DNA from: Verrucomicrobiota bacterium
GTDB lineage: Bacteria > Verrucomicrobiota > Verrucomicrobiia > Chthoniobacterales > JAFAMB01
DNA: 6,657 nucleotides
Assembly: GCA_019242435.1 (NCBI GenBank)
Contig: JAFAVN010000121.1
Span: 1 to 6,657 of the forward strand
Direction: 5' to 3'
Numbering within the stretch: position 1 is the stretch's first letter; each line of letters begins with the position of its first letter. A program made the translations under genes and the position numbers. The notes under the pieces were generated by a model that saw only the letters and a list, made by a program, of their open reading frames with translations, was not told the DNA's origin and ran no database searches. Below, piece by piece: positions 1 to 6,039 of this stretch.

Positions 1-1
1 T

Positions 2-973
2 ATTCGTACTATGATCGTGCGCGGGGCTCCTTTAATCGGGGTTTCCGCCGGTTACGGCATTGCTTTGGCGATGGCTTCAGATCCAAGCGACAAGGCATTT
101 GCGCACGCCTACGAACTGCTTTTGGCAACTCGGCCTACAGCCGTCAATCTACGGTGGGCGCTCGACCGTATGCGAGCAGCGTTGCTTCCCCTGGAACCAA
201 GTGAGCGAGCTGTAGCAGCTTATCGGATTGCTAAGCGAATTGCTGACGAGGATGTAGAAAACTGTTCAGCCATCGGCGACCGCGGTTGTCCGCTGATCGA
301 GCGGCCCTGGGTCCAGGCAGGGCGATCCCGACCCGTCAATATTTTAACACATTGCAATGCCGGTTGGCTGGCCACCGTCGATTGGGGAACCGCGCTCGCG
401 CCTATCTACAAAGCGTTCAACGCCGGAATCCCGGTCCATGTTTGGGTCGATGAAACCCGTCCCCGAAACCAAGGCGCATCATTGACGGCTTGGGAATTAG
501 CTCATCACGGAGTTCCCCATACGGTAATCGTGGATAACGTGGGCGGACACCTGATGCAGCACGGGCAAGTCGATCTTTGCATTGTTGGAAGTGACCGTAC
601 GACGGCTGCGGGAGATGTTTGTAACAAGATCGGTACCTATCTGAAGGCGTTGGCTGCCGGTGACAACGGGGTACCTTTCTACGTCGCCTTACCGGTTTCC
701 ACGATCGATTGGACAATTGAGGACGGAGTGAAAAGCATCCCCATTGAGACCCGAACTCCGGAAGAAATCACTCACCTTTCGGGCCTCACAGCGGATGGTA
801 ACATCGGCCGGGTACAGCTAACGCCGGACGGAAGCACAGCCCTGAACTATGCGTTCGATGTCACCCCGCGCCGCCTGGTTTCCGGGCTGATTACAGAACA
901 CGGCGTCTTCTCGACTGACCCGGCGGATATGATGAGGCTGCGGCGAGTTGCCGGGGCGGGTGAAGATGGGTGA
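2..973 (+). CDS. mtnA: S-methyl-5-thioribose-1-phosphate isomerase (5' end cut by window edge)
   Basis: MtnA interconverts 5-methylthioribose-1-phosphate and 5-methylthioribulose-1-phosphate in the cytosolic methionine salvage pathway. The frame is open to the left edge, and the residues before the first visible ATG (11) read IRT, which continues the family motif ending in MIVRGAPLIGV. The true start is therefore upstream and roughly 40-60 residues are missing. Counting from the ATG at 11, the signatures are VRGAP (3-7), ILTHCNAG with the expected catalytic Cys115, VDETRPR..QGA..TAWEL (147-162), a DNVGGHLM stretch (175-182), and VGSDRTTAAGD with the expected catalytic Asp195, followed by NKIGTY (205-210). 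The usual GADR is GSDR here, a change also found in the branch of the family with the GWLATVDWG sequence. The active site is intact and the C-terminus is complete. The gene is convergent with the DoxX gene, 67 bases away, so the two are not co-transcribed. No other salvage gene is visible. Confidence 0.95.
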   Translation: MRTMIVRGAPLIGVSAGYGIALAMASDPSDKAFAHAYELLLATRPTAVNLRWALDRMRAALLPLEPSERAVAAYRIAKRIADEDVENCSAIGDRGCPLIERPWVQAGRSRPVNILTHCNAGWLATVDWGTALAPIYKAFNAGIPVHVWVDETRPRNQGASLTAWELAHHGVPHTVIVDNVGGHLMQHGQVDLCIVGSDRTTAAGDVCNKIGTYLKALAAGDNGVPFYVALPVSTIDWTIEDGVKSIPIETRTPEEITHLSGLTADGNIGRVQLTPDGSTALNYAFDVTPRRLVSGLITEHGVFSTDPADMMRLRRVAGAGEDG

Positions 974-1040
974 TCCGTGATTGCGGAAACTACAGATCGT
1001 CGAGACGAAATCCTCCATCACTCCTGATAAACGACGGACA

Positions 1041-1445
1041 TTACTTCCGCCGCAACCCGTCTATCGAAAGCTGATCATACCGCAGTGATGCGATCAAAAT
1101 CGCGAGCAAGAATAGGTAAATCAGCTGGATACCTGCGTAGTCCCACTTCTGAATGAGACAACTTCCGAACAGTAAAATCCACATTTCCATGCCCGCGATC
1201 ACCAGGGCTGGTCTCAGAAACAATCCCAACAAGATTCCTAGCCCCGCAACGAGTTCCACCGGCGGGATAGCGTACGAAGTAATCATCACCAGCGCTTCAG
1301 GCAGCCAGCTCTTAGCGAACATGGCTTTCATGGATTCCGCAAAAGCCGGAAGAGCGCCTACTCTGGCGACACCATGCCCCACAAAATCGAGACCCAGCCC
1401 AATTCTCAGCAGCGCGTGTCCCAAAGATTCATTTGTCAGTTTCAT
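1041..1445 (-). CDS. DoxX-family integral membrane protein
   Basis: This 134-residue protein has the usual DoxX length and layout: LLRIGLGLDFVGHG at 12-25 in the first membrane segment, a short loop, then hydrophobic segments near 51-77, 80-98 and 103-121, giving four predicted inner-membrane helices and a basic tail (LRRK). The family includes DoxD, the membrane subunit of archaeal thiosulfate:quinone oxidoreductase, and mycobacterial DoxX, reported in an oxidoreductase complex. Most bacterial members have no assigned reaction, and none can be given here. The start ATG lies inside the end of the upstream Cys-rich gene (17-base overlap), and a GAGAGG stretch sits just before it with only about two bases of spacing. 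Translational coupling is therefore likely and supports one transcript. Convergence with mtnA closes the transcription unit. The protein could be a membrane anchor or quinone-side partner for the redox proteins encoded upstream, but that is inference. Confidence 0.85.
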   Translation of the reverse strand: MKLTNESLGHALLRIGLGLDFVGHGVARVGALPAFAESMKAMFAKSWLPEALVMITSYAIPPVELVAGLGILLGLFLRPALVIAGMEMWILLFGSCLIQKWDYAGIQLIYLFLLAILIASLRYDQLSIDGLRRK

Positions 1446-1830
1446 AACCTCTCGCGGCCTTGAGCTGCTCCAAAAACGGTTCCCCTATTTTCGCTAGCCG
1501 TTCCTCTAACTGCCTCGTGCAATCGCACTCGGTACATGCCCAGGGCTCCCGACCGTTCAAGTCACGACAGTTTCGGCGCGAGTGGGCGTTTTTGACGCTC
1601 AACAATTCGAAGTATGCTTCCCAATAAGAACGCTCCTCCGCAAGCGGCGTCCCGCAGAAGCAAACTTCGACCCAGGTAACCGTGCGGGTTTCGTCGACAC
1701 GCGCATGGTCCATGTCCCAGAGGTATTCATCTCCGGCGACTGAGCCTCTACCCAGCGTCTTCTCATCAATGGCACGCGCTAGAGCAGATTCTCGTCCGGG
1801 CTTAACCCGCGCTTTCACTACATACCGCAT
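1429..1830 (-). CDS. Conserved hypothetical protein with C-terminal cysteine cluster
   Basis: I cannot name a function for this 133-residue soluble protein. The N-terminus (MRYVVKARVKPGRE, then an acidic and glycine-containing stretch GRGSVAGDEY at 27-36) looks like the beta-alpha start of a small ferredoxin-like or dimeric alpha-beta barrel fold. The middle has WVEVCFCGTPLAEERSYWEAYFEL-type sequence with Cys57 and Cys59. The C-terminal part carries Cys88, Cys99, Cys102 and Cys104 (WACTECDC), followed by a charged helix. Six cysteines in 133 residues, four of them in a C-x10-C-x2-C-x-C arrangement, suggest metal, Fe-S or thiol chemistry. There is no signal peptide. I recall similar full-length proteins in other soil phyla, so it is probably a real conserved family. 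The ATG at 1830 is the natural start because the first strand begins there. The stop lies inside the DoxX gene, so the two are likely coupled. A repeat-rich gap separates it from the Rieske gene on the same strand. Confidence 0.8.
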   Translation of the reverse strand: MRYVVKARVKPGRESALARAIDEKTLGRGSVAGDEYLWDMDHARVDETRTVTWVEVCFCGTPLAEERSYWEAYFELLSVKNAHSRRNCRDLNGREPWACTECDCTRQLEERLAKIGEPFLEQLKAARGYETDK

Positions 1831-1885
1831 AAGAATAAAAGAAATCTCACGAGCCTGCCTTCCTCAGTAACCTGCGTAACTGTAC

Positions 1886-1973
1886 TTAGGACATATAAGA
1901 CAAATAGGTCACCTAGGAATCTATATATAAGTCCCATACGACTTGGGTGTACCATTTGACCCATTTGTCCTAT
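1886..1973. repeat. Period-9 repeat in facing inverted orientation
   Basis: The unit is close to ATRGGWCAA. On the + strand, three successive 9-mers start at 1886 (TTAGGACAT), 1895 (ATAAGACAA) and 1904 (ATAGGTCAC). On the minus strand, three successive units run down from 1973 (ATAGGACAA), 1964 (ATGGGTCAA) and 1955 (ATGGTACAC), with another at 1937-1929 (ATGGGACTT). The two arms therefore face each other; 1895-1911 pairs with 1957-1973 at 15 of 17 positions around a 45-base centre containing TATATATAAG. No gene is read through it with confidence. It lies between the Rieske and Cys-rich genes and could form a cruciform or an RNA hairpin in the transcript. Confidence 0.7.
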
Positions 1974-2015
1974 CGCGCCGGCACCACCTCGATCCGAGCA
2001 CTCCATCACGAGGAA

Positions 2016-2057
2016 GCCAAGCACCAGTCACCAAGACACCAATCACTAGTCACCAAT
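2016..2057. repeat. Period-7 degenerate tandem repeat overlapping the Rieske gene 3' end
   Basis: Five heptamers fit CACYARK: CACCAGT (2022), CACCAAG (2029), CACCAAT (2037), CACTAGT (2044) and CACCAAT (2051), with one extra base at 2036. The partial unit GCCAAG at 2016 precedes them. Read on the minus strand the unit is close to RYTGGTG. The 9-mer AGTCACCAA recurs exactly at 2026 and 2048. The array extends into the Rieske coding sequence: its stop codon (2046-2048) and the last three sense codons are made of repeat units. It resembles short intergenic repeats I associate with Verrucomicrobiota and Acidobacteriota, from memory and unverified. Confidence 0.75.
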
Positions 2058-3791
2058 TAACTCCAACGCTTCCCCTCTGTGCAACCGCAGAGCGACCGTG
2101 ACCGACTGCCCAGAACTGCGACGAGTGGGGCAATGGGCTGCCAGATGGCGCGCAGCCGCCACATAGAACAATTCGCGCTGGCCGCTGCCCGGCGGCCAGT
2201 TTTGCGCCTGGGTTATCGCGGCTTCCAGCACCTGTAGCTTATGAAAATCCAGGTCCTCCCGGACTGTCGCGAAGACCAGCGTATCAATCAACCGTTTCTC
2301 CGGATGACCAAGTCGCAGGTAACGCATAACCAATGCCGGTACCAGGTTCCAACTTGTGCGTTGATCCAGGGTTAAAAGAATCTGCGTCAGCAAATTCTCA
2401 GCACTCGTTGGAAGAGGCTCCAAGGCCGCCTCCGCTGGTAATTTAGAACTGGGAATATTGAGAAATCGGTCGACGTAAATGGACATGGCCGCATGAAGCA
2501 GGCCGCGCTTGACCTCACATCCGGTTTCGCCTCGGCTCAAAACTTGATACAACGCATTACAGAACGAGAACGTGTGCACCGGCGCAAACCAATCGTCGAT
2601 ATCGTTAGATTCGGGAAAGCAGGCTAATCGCCATGCGGCCGCCAGCGCCAGTTGTTCCGCGATGGCTACACCGGGTACCCCTTCGAGGAGCGCGTTACGA
2701 ATCTCTGCGATGATTTTCGCCGGATCCGATTCAAGTAATAAAAAGTAAAAGTTTTCCGGCAACCGGACTTCCGGCAGGCGAAGATGCGGGCTCCGCTGCA
2801 ATTCCTCCTCTGCTTTTCGAATAAGTGAGGTCAGATCTATTGGCACACGCCAGGCGCCGCCCTCTTCTTCGGAGCGGGTTTGAGTAATATGCTGGGTCAG
2901 AAGCGGGAGTATCTCAGCTGCGTTGTCCCAACCAATGTTCTCGAGGAGCTCGAAACCTTTGTTGGACTGGTCCAACGCATGACCTCCGTCGGCATAGATC
3001 CGTTCCTGAATCGCTCCGAAGATGATTCGGTTCAAAGCCGGCTCGCCTAATCCAGAGTCCAAAGCTGCTATTATTGTTCGTTCCGCACCATCATCCTGAC
3101 GAACCTGGGCCCAATGAAAAAGCCATTGCCGCAACCGCGCCTCCTCAAACCCTTCCCCGTTCAGACCGCCGGTCGACCGGCGCGCCGGTTGCCCAGAGCA
3201 ATTCTCAGCGACTCTGCGTGCCGCCTTCGCCATCGCATAGACCAGTGTCTCTGATTCGAGAAATGGTGCAATCCGAGCAACGATAGTCAAAGTCGTCAGA
3301 CCATCTCCCCAGACCTGATGATTTCTAGCGGCAAACTCCGCTATTTTTCGGACAACCCGATCGGTTTCCTCTCCTAAAGCCAGCAGGGCGACGATGCTTT
3401 TTGCCTGGATCAAGCCAATGTTCTGCTCCAGACCCCAGCGTAAACGTTTCTCGTGATGGTTAGTACCCGGATCTTGTTTTGGCCGCTTTGCCACCCACAC
3501 CTCATCACCGTCGATCCGAACTTCGAAAACCTGAACATCGTCTGCCCAGAGATCGAAAGCACAACCGCTCTTAAGATCGAACTGGGCATGGTGCCAGTGA
3601 CAGGTCAATATTCCCTCTTTTAGGCTGCCTTTGCTCAACGGAAACCCCATGTGCGGGCATCGACTGTCAAAAGCGAAAACCCGGTCTTCCGACCAGCACA
3701 ATAAAACGAGACGATCGGCTCCGGAGACGGTCAACATCTGCTTGGACTGCAGGTCAGCTAACGAAGCAGCACGAAAAAAAGCTGGGGGCAT
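2046..3791 (-). CDS. Rieske [2Fe-2S] domain protein with long helical C-terminal domain
   Basis: This 581-residue protein has two parts. Residues about 5-102 form a Rieske domain: VFAFDSRCPHMG (38-49) and LTCHWHHAQFDL (62-73) give Cys45-x-His47 and Cys64-x2-His67 with 16 residues between, the complete ligand set for a [2Fe-2S] cluster. The rest (about 115-581) is predominantly helical with no transmembrane segment, and carries recognisable blocks such as LTTLTIVARIAPFL (166-179), DGGHALDQSNKGFELL (268-283), LLHAAMSIYVDRFLN (431-445) and ARHLAAHCPT (547-556). I recall Rieske proteins of this length with the same C-terminal blocks in Actinobacteria and other phyla, with no assigned function. 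It lacks the catalytic domain of ring-hydroxylating oxygenases and the membrane helix of cytochrome bc1 Rieske subunits. The start at 3791 leaves room for the first Rieske strand; no clear Shine-Dalgarno precedes it, because a repeat occupies that position. It is divergent from a SufR-like regulator, its likely controller by inference. Confidence 0.9.
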   Translation of the reverse strand: MPPAFFRAASLADLQSKQMLTVSGADRLVLLCWSEDRVFAFDSRCPHMGFPLSKGSLKEGILTCHWHHAQFDLKSGCAFDLWADDVQVFEVRIDGDEVWVAKRPKQDPGTNHHEKRLRWGLEQNIGLIQAKSIVALLALGEETDRVVRKIAEFAARNHQVWGDGLTTLTIVARIAPFLESETLVYAMAKAARRVAENCSGQPARRSTGGLNGEGFEEARLRQWLFHWAQVRQDDGAERTIIAALDSGLGEPALNRIIFGAIQERIYADGGHALDQSNKGFELLENIGWDNAAEILPLLTQHITQTRSEEEGGAWRVPIDLTSLIRKAEEELQRSPHLRLPEVRLPENFYFLLLESDPAKIIAEIRNALLEGVPGVAIAEQLALAAAWRLACFPESNDIDDWFAPVHTFSFCNALYQVLSRGETGCEVKRGLLHAAMSIYVDRFLNIPSSKLPAEAALEPLPTSAENLLTQILLTLDQRTSWNLVPALVMRYLRLGHPEKRLIDTLVFATVREDLDFHKLQVLEAAITQAQNWPPGSGQRELFYVAAARHLAAHCPTRRSSGQSVTVALRLHRGEALELIGD

Positions 3792-3793
3792 AA

Positions 3794-3836
3794 CAGTTGG
3801 CAGTTAACGGTTGATAATTCGCGGTTGGCAATAATT
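3794..3836. repeat. Degenerate period-7 repeat abutting the Rieske start codon
   Basis: Heptamers starting at 3794 (CAGTTGG), 3801 (CAGTTAA), 3808 (CGGTTGA) and 3822 (CGGTTGG) share the pattern CRGTTRR, with AT-rich heptamers between and after (3815, 3829). The array begins two bases from the Rieske ATG (minus strand), so it occupies the place where a ribosome binding site would be. It has the same period as the repeat at the 3' end of the same gene, with a different but related TTGG-containing unit. Confidence 0.55.
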
Positions 3837-3979
3837 AAAGGCGCCTATTTAACCCTGATCGTTCGAACCTTTCACCCGATCGCCAACCAACAATATTATA
3901 AAGTATTTATTTTATTAAATCATTTGAACCCTTCGGCGGATTTGTAAAGATTTATTTTCAGTTTATAGCCCTGCTTAGT
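3835..3979. promoter_or_regulatory. Divergent promoter region with two short palindromes
   Basis: This AT-rich stretch separates the Rieske gene (leftward) from the SufR-like regulator (rightward). It holds a near-palindrome at 3835-3852 (TTAAA-GGCGCC-ta-TTTAA) and a perfect 8-base palindrome, GTTCGAAC, at 3861-3868; either could be an operator. On the minus strand 3900-3895 reads TATAAT, a good -10 for the Rieske gene, but no convincing -35 lies at the right distance. On the + strand TTGAAC at 3924-3929 followed by TAAAGA at 3945-3950 is a weak promoter candidate for the regulator, with 15-base spacing. Control by the adjacent regulator is inference from gene orientation. Confidence 0.4.
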
Positions 3980-4633
3980 ATGTCGACCCGCAAGCGCATT
4001 CTCGACCATCTCAAGAGCGCCGGTCCGGCTTCCGCCGGTCAGATCGGGCTGGTTCTCGGAATAACCAAGATGGCAGCGCTGCAGCACTTATACCTCTTGG
4101 AAGAACAGGCGGTTGTGGAGCGGCGCTCTAAACCCGGCGCTCGCGGGAGACCGACCTGGCTCTGGTCTTTGACTCAAGCTGCGCTCAAGTTTTTTCCGGA
4201 TGCGCACGCCGAGTTGGCTGTTTCCTTGATCGACTGCCTGCAGGAGAGCCTGGGGCCGCAAGCACTGGATGAACTTATTAAAGTGCGATCACGACATCAA
4301 TTGGAACGTTATGGCAACGAACTTGCGTCTGCCGGTGGCTTACGAAAAAAACTTGAAGTGTTAGCAGAGATTCGGTCACGAGAGGGATACATGGCCGAGG
4401 TAGAAAAGCATCGGAAAGGCTACCTGCTAATCGAAAAGCATTGCCCCATCTGTGTCGCCGCGACGGCCTGTACAGGCCTCTGCCGAGAGGAACTAAACGT
4501 TTTTCGTCAGGTCCTCGGTCGCGGAGTTCGCGTTGAGCGCACAGAACATATTGTAACGGGCGCGCATCGTTGCGCGTACCTGGTGGAGGTAGCGACGACT
4601 GTCCCTAAGAAGACCCGGAGTGTCCGAACCTAG
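3980..4633 (+). CDS. SufR-like winged-helix transcriptional regulator with C-terminal Fe-S-type cysteine cluster
   Basis: This 217-residue protein has an N-terminal winged helix-turn-helix (about 3-67): RILDHLKSAGPASAGQIG, a recognition helix near TKMAALQHLYLL (29-40), and a wing ending GRPTWLWSLT (56-65), typical of the ArsR/SufR-type group. The middle is helical and charged. The C-terminal part has HCPICVAATACTGLCREEL, with Cys155, 158, 164 and 168, and Cys198 in GAHRCAYLV. In SufR and its relatives these cysteines hold a [4Fe-4S] cluster that sets DNA binding according to iron-sulfur or redox status. The C155-x12-C168 spacing matches what I recall for cyanobacterial SufR, but the third cysteine of that protein appears to be replaced by Gly182; other cysteines could compensate. 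No Shine-Dalgarno is visible before the ATG. No suf genes lie nearby; the divergent neighbour encodes a Rieske protein, a plausible target. The name sufR is not given because the orthology is untested. Confidence 0.85.
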   Translation: MSTRKRILDHLKSAGPASAGQIGLVLGITKMAALQHLYLLEEQAVVERRSKPGARGRPTWLWSLTQAALKFFPDAHAELAVSLIDCLQESLGPQALDELIKVRSRHQLERYGNELASAGGLRKKLEVLAEIRSREGYMAEVEKHRKGYLLIEKHCPICVAATACTGLCREELNVFRQVLGRGVRVERTEHIVTGAHRCAYLVEVATTVPKKTRSVRT

Positions 4634-4884
4634 GCAGGACACCGGCGTCGAGTGTTAGGCCCGGCCGCGGCGTAGTCGCCACTTGAGGGTTTCGAGTTAA
4701 CAGAGTCCCGAACTACAGTTTCTAGTAGATCGCGGTAACCGGTTCCCGCCTAGGGCGGCTGCGCGCTGCAGTCAGATTAGCTTTCGACTCCGACCAAATT
4801 TAGCCGAAGCTATCCATCGCCTTCGTGGGGGACAGTCGCCGCTACCTAACTTGCATTCCAACAGCCCGATCGGAATCTGCTTCC
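4634..4884. other. Intergenic gap with short inverted repeats only
   Basis: I see no gene here. It contains the palindrome AACCGGTT at 4737-4744, a small hairpin at 4746-4758 (CCGCC, loop TAG, GGCGG), and a weaker hairpin near 4669-4680 (GGCG, loop TAGT, CGCC). None is followed by a run of T, so none is a convincing intrinsic terminator for the regulator upstream. A GTG at 4825 opens the frame of the following hydrolase, but the sequence between it and the ATG at 4885 does not look like part of that family. Confidence 0.4.
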
Positions 4885-6039
4885 ATGCCCGCAACCCCAA
4901 CATTCCAACACCTCGGCATCTATAGCGACCTGGTTGATCACCTTCCTGTGCCCGGTATTGCGAAAGGACCTGGACCGCAAACCGGCAACCTTCGACAGCA
5001 AATCCGTGCGCTACTCTCCGTAGAACTAGAGGCGCTGCCGCAAGATCTCCGAGTCGAAAAAACCTGGACCAATGAAGGCTTACGCGGCGAGGAAATTTCC
5101 TGGTCCGCCGGATTCGGTCCGAGAACGGTTGGGTGGGTAATCAGACCCGACAACGATGTGGAAGGGTTACCCGGTGTTTTGGCCCTTCATGGCCACGATG
5201 GATTCAAATGGTACGGAAAAGAAAAGATTGCCGATGGCCCAAAATCGGCCGACAAGGCCGTCCAAAGACTTCGGGAAGAGCTTTATGAGGGGCGAGCCTT
5301 TGCTAATGCCCTGGCGGCCGAAGGATTCGTTGTACTTACTCACGATGTCTTTCTATGGGGGAGCCGCCGATTCCCTTTCGAGATCATGCCGGATTCTATC
5401 CACGAACTGACCAATCTCTGGGCCGAATCGGAAATCAGATCCCGAAGGGTCCCCGATGATATTGCTCGATACAACTTCGCCGCGCGCCAGCACGAACACC
5501 TGGCCGCAAAATATTGTTTGGTCATCGGCACCTCGATTCCGGCTTTGGTGAGCCTTGAGGACCGAACCGCGGCATCTTATTTGCACAGCCGGCCTGACGT
5601 CACCCGCATCGGTTGTATCGGCTTATCCGGCGGTGGATGCCGAGCAGCATTGTTGCAGGCTACTTGCGATCTCATTTCTGCCGCCGCCGTCGTTGGCATG
5701 ATGGCAACTTATCGTTCGCTCTTAGACTGTCACGTCGAACAGCACACCTGGATGTTCTTCCCTCCCGGCCTGTCAACTTTCACTGATTGGCCCGACTTGG
5801 CGGCTTGCCGCGCACCCTCGCCCCTACTGGTGCAGTATGACCGGGACGATCAACTCTTCCCGCTCGAAGGAATGCAAGAAGCAGATCGAAAAATCCAAGC
5901 CTATTACCGGGACTCGGAGGACCCAGCAGCTTATCAAGGCCGTCTCTACCCGGGGCCGCATAAATTCGATCGTGCTATGCAAGCCGATGCGTTTGCGTGG
6001 CTTAAACAAAAACTAACCGCGAATGCACACAGAAAATAA
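4885..6039 (+). CDS. Alpha/beta hydrolase (dienelactone hydrolase / acetyl esterase-like)
   Basis: Taken from the ATG at 4885 the protein has 384 residues. It shows a full alpha/beta hydrolase plan: GVLALHGHDG (97-106) with the HG oxyanion-hole motif, the family-specific stretch FKWYGKEKIADGP, ALAAEGFVVLTHDVFLWG (142-159), the nucleophile elbow IGLSGGG with Ser248, DRDDQLFP with the probable acid Asp322, and GPHKFD with the probable base His359. The long insertion after the second strand and the overall length fit large cytosolic esterases close to the acetyl-esterase and dienelactone hydrolase groups; the substrate cannot be told from sequence. No signal peptide or lipobox is visible. A GTG at 4825 would add 20 residues of unconvincing sequence; neither start has a good ribosome binding site and 4885 is preferred. 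The last codons (LTANAHRK) and the stop lie in an intergenic repeat. It has no evident operon partner, and its downstream neighbour is convergent. Confidence 0.88.
   Translation: MPATPTFQHLGIYSDLVDHLPVPGIAKGPGPQTGNLRQQIRALLSVELEALPQDLRVEKTWTNEGLRGEEISWSAGFGPRTVGWVIRPDNDVEGLPGVLALHGHDGFKWYGKEKIADGPKSADKAVQRLREELYEGRAFANALAAEGFVVLTHDVFLWGSRRFPFEIMPDSIHELTNLWAESEIRSRRVPDDIARYNFAARQHEHLAAKYCLVIGTSIPALVSLEDRTAASYLHSRPDVTRIGCIGLSGGGCRAALLQATCDLISAAAVVGMMATYRSLLDCHVEQHTWMFFPPGLSTFTDWPDLAACRAPSPLLVQYDRDDQLFPLEGMQEADRKIQAYYRDSEDPAAYQGRLYPGPHKFDRAMQADAFAWLKQKLTANAHRK

Noticed and set aside
417..716. Minus-strand frame of 99 codons within mtnA
   Set aside because: Arg/Pro-rich shadow of a conserved gene with intact catalytic motifs.
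974..1040. Possible terminator between mtnA and the DoxX gene (TCCG/CGGA and TCGT/ACGA stems)
   Set aside because: Stems of only four base pairs and no T-run; too weak to call.
1153..1497. Plus-strand frame of 114 codons opposite the DoxX gene
   Set aside because: Antisense shadow of a recognised membrane protein; composition unlike a real protein and no motif.
1818..2024. Minus-strand open frame of 68 codons between the Rieske and Cys-rich genes
   Set aside because: It runs through the period-9 and into the period-7 repeats, whose periodicity keeps the frame open; no family resemblance, and it overlaps the start of the Cys-rich gene.
1886..2057. CRISPR array
   Set aside because: Units of 9 and 7 bases, contiguous and degenerate, without spacers and without cas genes.
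2046..3791. Ring-hydroxylating oxygenase alpha subunit or cytochrome bc1 Rieske subunit
   Set aside because: No mononuclear iron His-His-Asp catalytic domain pattern seen after the Rieske domain, and no N-terminal membrane helix.
4746..4758. CCGCC-TAG-GGCGG hairpin as terminator of the regulator gene
   Set aside because: More than 100 bases after the stop, short stem and no T-run; kept only as a note in the intergenic entry.
4825..4884. N-terminal extension of the hydrolase from GTG
   Set aside because: The added 20 residues do not resemble the family, and no ribosome binding site supports the GTG; the ATG at 4885 is preferred, though not proven.
4938..5586. Several short frames on both strands within the hydrolase gene
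   Set aside because: Shadows of a complete hydrolase frame with a full catalytic triad; no independent signals.
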